This document shows, in pieces, positions 59,634-64,000 of a stretch of DNA of 64,000 nt. The notes under the pieces are model-generated. The model was not told the DNA's origin. It worked only from the letters and a program-made list of their open reading frames with translations, and did no database searches. Both the position numbers and the translations under genes were made by a program. The stretch is from positions 1,339,006 to 1,403,005 of the forward strand of contig CAVVFX010000002.1 in assembly GCA_963747535.1 (NCBI GenBank), read 5' to 3'. Each line of letters begins with the position of its first letter. Positions within the stretch are counted from its first letter, which is position 1. This DNA is from CAVVFX01 sp963747535. GTDB lineage: Bacteria; Acidobacteriota; Terriglobia; Bryobacterales; Bryobacteraceae.

Positions 59634-60412
59634 ATGTTGCAGGTCATTTCCACTCTGAATGGCTTCACGATCAAGGCCGGCGACGGCGGAATCGGAACTG
59701 TCGTCGATTTTCTGTTCGACGATACGTCATGGAAAGTGCGCTGGCTCGTCATTGATTGCGGGACTTGGTCGACTGGGCGCAAGGTGCTCATCCATCCATC
59801 TGCCATTTCGCGACAGGATCTCGAACAGCAAGAATTCGTTGTTGCGCTGACGAAGGCCCAGGTCGAGGGAAGTCCCGAATTGGTGGAAGATCAGCCGGTC
59901 TCGCGGCAAATGGAGAATCAGCTTTACACTCACTACGGCTGGGACCCGCTTTGGTGCGGCCCCAATCTCGCCGCGATCCCCGGGGCGATGGCCTCGCCGC
60001 TGATGGCGCCGCCTTATCTCGGCTTGAGTCCAACCGACGAGGTCGAGGCTCGCGGCGACGGCGTCACTTCGCAGGGAGCCGACCCGCATCTGCGCAGCGT
60101 CGTCGAAGTGACCGGATACCGAGTGCACGCCCTCGATGGCGAAATCGGCCACATCGAGAATCTCATGATCGACGACGCCGACTGGAGCGTCCACTATCTC
60201 ATCGTCGACACTCGGAATTGGTGGTTCGGAAAGCATGTGCTGATTTCGCCGATCGCAGTGAAATCGGTCGATTGGTTCGACCGCCATGTTGAGTTGGACG
60301 TGCCGGGCGACCAGGTCAGAGCAAGTCCGCCCTGGGATCCTCTCGACACTTTAGTCAGGTCTACGCAAAGCAGCTGCATAAGCACCATGGTTGGTCGGGG
60401 CCCCCCGCCTAG
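59634..60412 (+). pseudogene. Double PRC-barrel protein, frameshift near the C-terminus
   Basis: It has two PRC-barrel-like domains in tandem. The first is residues about 1-75 (GFTIKAGDGGIGTVVDFLFD, DTSWKVRWLVIDCGTW, KVLIHPSAISR). The second is about 155-225 (DPHLRSVVEVTGYRVHALDG, EIGHIENLMIDDADW, VDTRNWWFGKHVLISP). After SPPWDPLDT the frame should shift near 60348 to FSQVYAKQLHKHHGWSGPPA and a TAG at 60410-60412, matching the end of the paralogue; as written it runs on to 60542. Only the last ~20 residues are affected. Such two-domain proteins, often near stress or photosynthesis genes in other phyla, have no fixed role. Confidence 0.75.
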
Positions 60413-60563
60413 CCGTGGACCTATTTGTAACGGTGTCCTTTGGCCAGGTTCGCCTCGGTCTGGTTGGAAACGTCAGACACGATGGATCAACGCGCCGGCG
60501 TTCCGCCCCGCTGCCGGCTGGCCAAAGCCAACAGGGGCGTGATGAACGAGGATCGCCCGAACC

Positions 60564-61373
60564 ATGTTGTTCGCCATTACCGGTTTGCAACGATGCCCCG
60601 TCGAAGGGATCGATGGCCGCGTCGGCACGGTCAAGGACTTCCTGTTTGACGATCAGAGCTGGAAGATCCGCTGGATGGTGCTCGACATTGGTCATTGGTT
60701 ACCGGGCCGCCAGATATTGATCCACCCCTCCGCGATCGTTCCGCTAGACCTCAATCTGCCGGAAAGACGTGTGTTGCCGATGCTGAGCTGGGGCGACACA
60801 CTGGCCGTGTCCGTCCGTCTGACCAAGCAGCAGATTGAGGCAAGCCCGGAGGCGCGCGAAGACGAGCCGGTGACCAAGCGGATGGAGGCTCAGCTCTGCA
60901 ACTACTATGGGTGGGACCCATCGTGGGGAACCGCGTATTTCGCGACCAACGCCTTCGTCACTTTGCCTGCGGGGCCGCCGGTTTTTTCCGAAGCCGCGGC
61001 GCGTAAGGCGGAAGGCACGGAGGACCACCCTGGCGACGGCGATCCACATCTGCGCAGCGTTGTCTCGGTGAACGGCTATCACGTCCACGCCACCGATGGT
61101 GAGCTTGGCCATGTAGAGAACTTCCTAGCCGATGACGCCAACTGGGACATCCGTTATCTCGTCATCGCCACGCGGAACTGGTGGCCAGGCAAGCATGTCC
61201 GACTGGCGCCCTATGCGGTGAAGGAGATCGATTGGTCCGAAGAACGCATCAATGTCAATGTCACTCGCGATCAAGTGAAATCGAGTCCGGCGTGGGACCC
61301 GCTGGCTATGACTGACAACATCGGCGAGCAGCACCTCCACCGCCACTTCGGGTGGCCCGGCTACGGCTGGTGA
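60564..61373 (+). CDS. Double PRC-barrel protein
   Basis: This encodes 269 aa, paralogous to the gene just upstream. The first domain has GRVGTVKDFLFDDQSWKIRW and GRQILIHPSAIVPLDL. A linker carries EASPEAREDEPVTKRMEAQL and a YYGWDPSW motif. The second domain has DPHLRSVVSVNGYHVHATDG, ELGHVENFLADDANW and ATRNWWPGKHVRLAPYAVKE. The end HLHRHFGWPGYGW repeats the 'H.H.GW' motif. PRC barrels bind proteins or RNA (RimM) or polypeptides of the reaction centre. The function here is unknown. The frame is intact and follows its paralogue by 151 bp, consistent with a tandem duplication. Confidence 0.82.
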   Translation: MLFAITGLQRCPVEGIDGRVGTVKDFLFDDQSWKIRWMVLDIGHWLPGRQILIHPSAIVPLDLNLPERRVLPMLSWGDTLAVSVRLTKQQIEASPEAREDEPVTKRMEAQLCNYYGWDPSWGTAYFATNAFVTLPAGPPVFSEAAARKAEGTEDHPGDGDPHLRSVVSVNGYHVHATDGELGHVENFLADDANWDIRYLVIATRNWWPGKHVRLAPYAVKEIDWSEERINVNVTRDQVKSSPAWDPLAMTDNIGEQHLHRHFGWPGYGW

Positions 61374-61637
61374 GGCGGCCAGAAAGAAAGAGCGATGCCT
61401 TGCGAACGGATCAAGGCGAGTCCGCCTTCCGAACCAACCAACACCTTCAGTCAACTCTACGCGATTTGGCTCCACAGCAATTGCGATTGGGTGGGATCCG
61501 ACGCCTAGTGAGCGGAGCGGAATTGGAAAGCGCCGTATAAAGCGGCACAGCCTCGGCGCAGTGGGACTAGCGCCGCGCTTTCCCGCCGGTTTGGTGGATT
61601 GCGGCTCGATCGCCCCTTTTCTCTAAATCAATCGTCA

Positions 61638-62304
61638 TCAGCGTTTCGTCAGCCGCGTCACAAAATGCAACCGCCGATCGAACAGCCACGAAGCTGGATC
61701 AGGATAGAGCCCGAGTTCGCTACGCCAAGAGTTCGACTTGAAGTCGGGCGCCGCTGAAGATTTCGTCCCACTTCGAGCGCGGCAGATAGTTGTACGGAAG
61801 GACAACGTCGTGTCCCCAATTCCCGAGCCAATCCATGAAGCGCAAAGTTGGAGCCGCGAACATGCCTTCGAGCAGATGATCCTTGATAACGACGCTATTG
61901 TTGGCAACTCGTGCGGCTTCGCGCACGAGCACGCTGGCGTCGTCCGTATGGTGAAGTACGTCGACGAACAGGACGCAGTCGAATGAGCTGTCTGCAAATG
62001 GGAGATGGCGTCCGTCGAACACGGTGACCGGAATCTGCGTCGTCGGCCGTCGGAAGACGTCGACGCCCTCGATTGCCAAGTCCGGGCGCTGTTTCATGAT
62101 GTTCAGGGCGATCGATCCGTCACCGGTTCCGACGTCCAGAACCCTGGCGGCTTTCGGAAAAGTCGCCGCTAGGATGTCGGATAGCACACGCACCCTGCGA
62201 CCAAACACCAGCTTACCGTGCGTGGCGTTCAACACCTCCTTGGCGCTAGGCAATATGGGTCTCCCATCATTGTGGAATGAGATCGGCCCAGACCCCAATT
62301 CCAC
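61638..62304 (-). pseudogene. SAM-dependent methyltransferase, frameshift near the C-terminus
   Basis: From a GTG at 62304, the class I methyltransferase fold is clear: ARVLDVGTGDGSIALNIMKQ (motif I), IEGVDVFRRPTTQIPV, DGRHLPFADSSFDCVLFVDV and LHHTDDASVLVREAARV. At about 61730 one extra T moves the frame. The expected end after RLQVEL is WRSELGLYPDPASWLFDRRL and HFVTRLTKR, stopping at 61638; the uncorrected frame stops at 61720. Likely a small-molecule or lipid methyltransferase. It lies 20 bp after the GtrA gene, in the same direction. Confidence 0.78.
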
Positions 62305-62324
62305 TCGTCAACGAGCCGAGGTCG

Positions 62325-62765
62325 TCAAGCGGCGGTTCGGTCATCCGGCCCCTGAGGCACGGTATCACGGCGGCGGGCGGCGCGCATTGGAAAGACAAAA
62401 AGCGTCGATCCAACATAGCTCAGGACGCCGGCCGTGAATGCTGCAAGCCCTGCCGCCACCAGGTAAGTTGCGCCGAAATGATCTACGGCGGCTTGCGGAA
62501 CAAGGCCGGAAAAGACCGCGCACACACCCTGCAGAGCCAAATACCTGGGAAGGGCCTCGCGATGCGGGTGTTTCGCCTCAAACGTCCAAAATCTTTGCAA
62601 GAGGTAAGCGAGGACAAAACAAATGACGTACGCCAGAACGCTCGCCCAGAATGGCGGAGCGCCGCCGCTCACGAGAGCGTAAGTCAATAACATGAAGAGA
62701 GCCGCGACGCCGACGCCGACACAAACAAAACGCAGCATTTGGCTCAAGTCGGAGCGATCTGCCAT
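62325..62765 (-). CDS. GtrA-family membrane protein
   Basis: This encodes 146 aa from the ATG at 62765 (MADRSDLSQMLRFVCVGVGV). There are four membrane spans: FVCVGVGVAALFMLLTYAL, WASVLAYVICFVLAYLLQRF, ALQGVCAVFSGLVPQAAV and LVAAGLAAFTAGVLSYVGST, with the signature RFWTF after span 2 and a basic tail. GtrA proteins flip or anchor glycosyl-carrier lipids such as bactoprenol-linked sugars. Upstream in the same direction, the frame ending just before it (FRIAVSRRKITRAP) may be the last part of a missing glycosyltransferase. The downstream methyltransferase may act in the same pathway. Confidence 0.85.
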   Translation of the reverse strand: MADRSDLSQMLRFVCVGVGVAALFMLLTYALVSGGAPPFWASVLAYVICFVLAYLLQRFWTFEAKHPHREALPRYLALQGVCAVFSGLVPQAAVDHFGATYLVAAGLAAFTAGVLSYVGSTLFVFPMRAARRRDTVPQGPDDRTAA

Positions 62766-63107
62766 GGACGCCTCAATCAAGAAGCAGGCGCCGGCCGCGG
62801 CGCCCTCGTGATCTTCCGGCGGCTCACGGCGATCCTGAACCTCATGGCCTCGTGCACCGGGGCGCAAAGAGAAGATATGAGCTTCCGTCTCCCGCGCCGG
62901 CGAAAACGCCGCGAGGAGCTAGTTGATGCCTTTCAGGCGTTATCCCTGACCACATCATCGATCCCGCCCTGATCGTTGCGGTGCAAATGACCATTGAACT
63001 CGACTAGGTCCCTCTTTCCCACTCAACACGGAAGGCACATTGAAGGAGTTCAAGTTTGACCGAACAACCTTCTAAACCAACGTGCGCCCTCTATAAGGAT
63101 GCTATGG
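62766..63107. other. Region without a confident gene
   Basis: A short basic minus-strand segment near 62770-62860 could be the end of a glycosyltransferase gene, but the rest of that gene is absent. Nothing else is recognised. Confidence 0.4.
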
Positions 63108-63194
63108 CGGAGAGGGAGGGATTCGAACCCCCGGTACGCTTGCACGTACTCCGCATTTCGAGTGCGGCGCGATCGACCACTCTGCCACCTCTCC
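63108..63194 (-). tRNA. tRNA-Ser (anticodon CGA)
   Basis: It is an 87-nt class II tRNA. The acceptor GGAGAGG pairs with CCTCTCC, with discriminator G. The anticodon stem CCGCA/TGCGG holds the loop CTCGAAA, so the anticodon is CGA, reading UCG. A long variable arm (GTACGTGCAAGCGTAC) and the TTCGAAT T-loop complete it. CCA is not encoded. Confidence 0.93.
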
Positions 63195-63660
63195 GGGGCC
63201 GACGGCGAGGCGCTTAAGGTCTCGCCGCAAGGGTCGGCGGCCGATTAGCATGGCGCGCCGGCGCCGGCAAGGCGCCTCGCCCGCGGGTAGTGGGCCAGGA
63301 ATAAGGCAGAAAAATGCTTTAATTAGCCCGTCCCTCTGGGGCTGGATTGGCCAACGGTTCGAATCCCTGCTATCGCGCTTTTCAGTCTCGCCATTCCCTG
63401 CGCGCTCATCAGGAAGATGGGCGACGGTTTGGCGATCAGTAACGATTGTCCCGTTGACGGACAGTGCCTCAACGAGCGATGAGGGCGATGTCCGCTCATT
63501 TACCGCAATCGAATTGGGCAGGGGGCTCCTTCGAAATAAATAAAAGGGGCAACGGCGCTGCCAATTGTGGACAAGGGAATTTGGGGGACTGGCGGCGACA
63601 CTGCGGGTTCGTCGGGCATGATGGCATTCCTTGGCTATGGGAGGACAGCCAAGGATGCTG
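63195..63660. other. Region without a confident gene
   Basis: It contains a short tRNA-like stretch (GGTTCGAATCCCTGC at about 63354) but no full cloverleaf, and no supported protein gene. It separates tRNA-Ser from transposase remains. Confidence 0.4.
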
Positions 63661-63666
63661 GCTTCC

Positions 63667-64000
63667 CGTTACTGAGTCGAGTCGCGCTAGTGAATACGCG
63701 GCGCTTCAAGAGCGGCGGCCGTCTGCCCGGGAATGACGCTGCAAGCCAGGACGGCTCGCGCCACGCCTGGCTCGAAGGCCAGGAGGCGCTCGACCTGATC
63801 GTGACGATGGACGACGCGACAGGCGCGATCTACTCGGCGTTCCTGGTCGAGGAGGAGGGCACGGCCTCGACCTTCCGGGCGCCGAAGGAGGGTGTTCGGC
63901 ACGCACGGCCTGCCGATGAGCCTCTACACCGACCGCGGGGCGCACTACTTTCACACCCCCAAAGCCGGCGGCGAGATCGACCGCGGCCATCCCACCCAGG
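63667..64000 (+). pseudogene. ISNCY-type transposase fragment, running off the window
   Basis: The frame contains DGSRHAWLEGQEALDLIVTM and DDATGAIYSAFLVEEEGTAS, then, after a frameshift near 63885, GTHGLPMSLYTDRGAHYFHT and PKAGGEIDRGHPTQ at the window end. This is the start of the DDE/integrase core of ISNCY (IS1202-like) transposases; the first Asp (TMDDATG) and second Asp (YTDRG) are visible. Another break near 63736 (RLPG then MTL) and loss of the N-terminal helix-turn-helix suggest a degenerate copy. Its right end is outside the window. Confidence 0.7.

Noticed and set aside
63340..63380. Possible second tRNA gene
   Set aside because: Only a T-arm-like piece is present; no acceptor, D-arm or anticodon arm can be folded around it.

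Overview
The window reads as a chromosomal segment of an acidobacterium of the Solibacter/Bryobacter type. The reasons are protein families, not a computed phylogeny. It has an NHL-repeat protein with the 'Solibacter' C-terminal domain (TIGR03437 type), a large MacB-like orphan permease of the acidobacterial ADOP kind, two TonB-dependent receptors with carboxypeptidase-regulatory N-termini, a GWxTD protein, a paired DUF1592/DUF1552 locus, a PadR regulator with its small membrane partner, and a Ser/Thr kinase with a PD40 propeller. The DNA is GC-rich throughout.

Layout. 0-3.1 kb: a decayed IS21-like element with four genes in one direction (zinc-finger ORF, istA, istB, 130-aa ORF); the first two carry single-base frameshifts. 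3.8-4.15 kb: the wreck of a toxin-antitoxin pair. 4.1-11.8 kb (minus): a tight operon of TonB-dependent receptor, GWxTD/TPR protein and PD40-propeller amidohydrolase. 12.5-17.2 kb: secreted proteins, the ADOP permease and a polysaccharide-lyase-like protein. 17.2-20.5 kb (minus): cytochrome-type DUF1592 protein, DUF1552 protein and a small secreted protein. 20.9-23.0 kb: Gfo/Idh/MocA oxidoreductase overlapping a TonB protein.

23.3-32.0 kb: an integrative element of about 8.7 kb in a tRNA-Arg(CCG) gene. It is bounded by a 51-bp direct repeat of the tRNA 3' end and carries a tyrosine integrase, a small basic protein, the NHL/TIGR03437 protein, a broken HEAGH-motif gene, a MNT-HEPN toxin-antitoxin pair and a secreted TonB-C-like protein. 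Just outside its right end lies a shattered type III-like DNA methyltransferase gene (32.3-33.1 kb).

33.4-48.4 kb: Ser/Thr kinase, DksA/TraR-like protein, a PadR - membrane protein - two-subunit molybdenum hydroxylase operon, gamma-glutamyltransferase flanked by gene debris, a GH10 xylanase, and a second TonB-dependent receptor with a strong terminator. 48.4-53.8 kb (minus): a five-gene ABC exporter operon (HlyD, ATPase, permease, MarR, TolC). 53.9-58.9 kb: a GH3 glycosidase reading frame broken by four single-base shifts, a MazF/PemK pair and an acyl-CoA dehydrogenase whose C-terminus is replaced. 59-64 kb: two paralogous double PRC-barrel proteins, a methyltransferase, a GtrA protein, tRNA-Ser(CGA) and a partial ISNCY-type transposase. 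Single-base frame breaks are dense after 53.9 kb and absent in the long genes between 4.1 and 23 kb. This could mean real decay or lower sequence accuracy.

The functional theme is an oligotrophic heterotroph: outer-membrane uptake (TonB receptors plus TonB), secreted polysaccharide enzymes (GH10, GH3, PL-like) and drug export, with mobile DNA and toxin-antitoxin relics between the blocks. The least described items are the tRNA-Arg element with its arm-like repeats and HEAGH gene, the four-gene IS21-like element, and a palindromic repeat that forms the N-terminus of a secreted protein.
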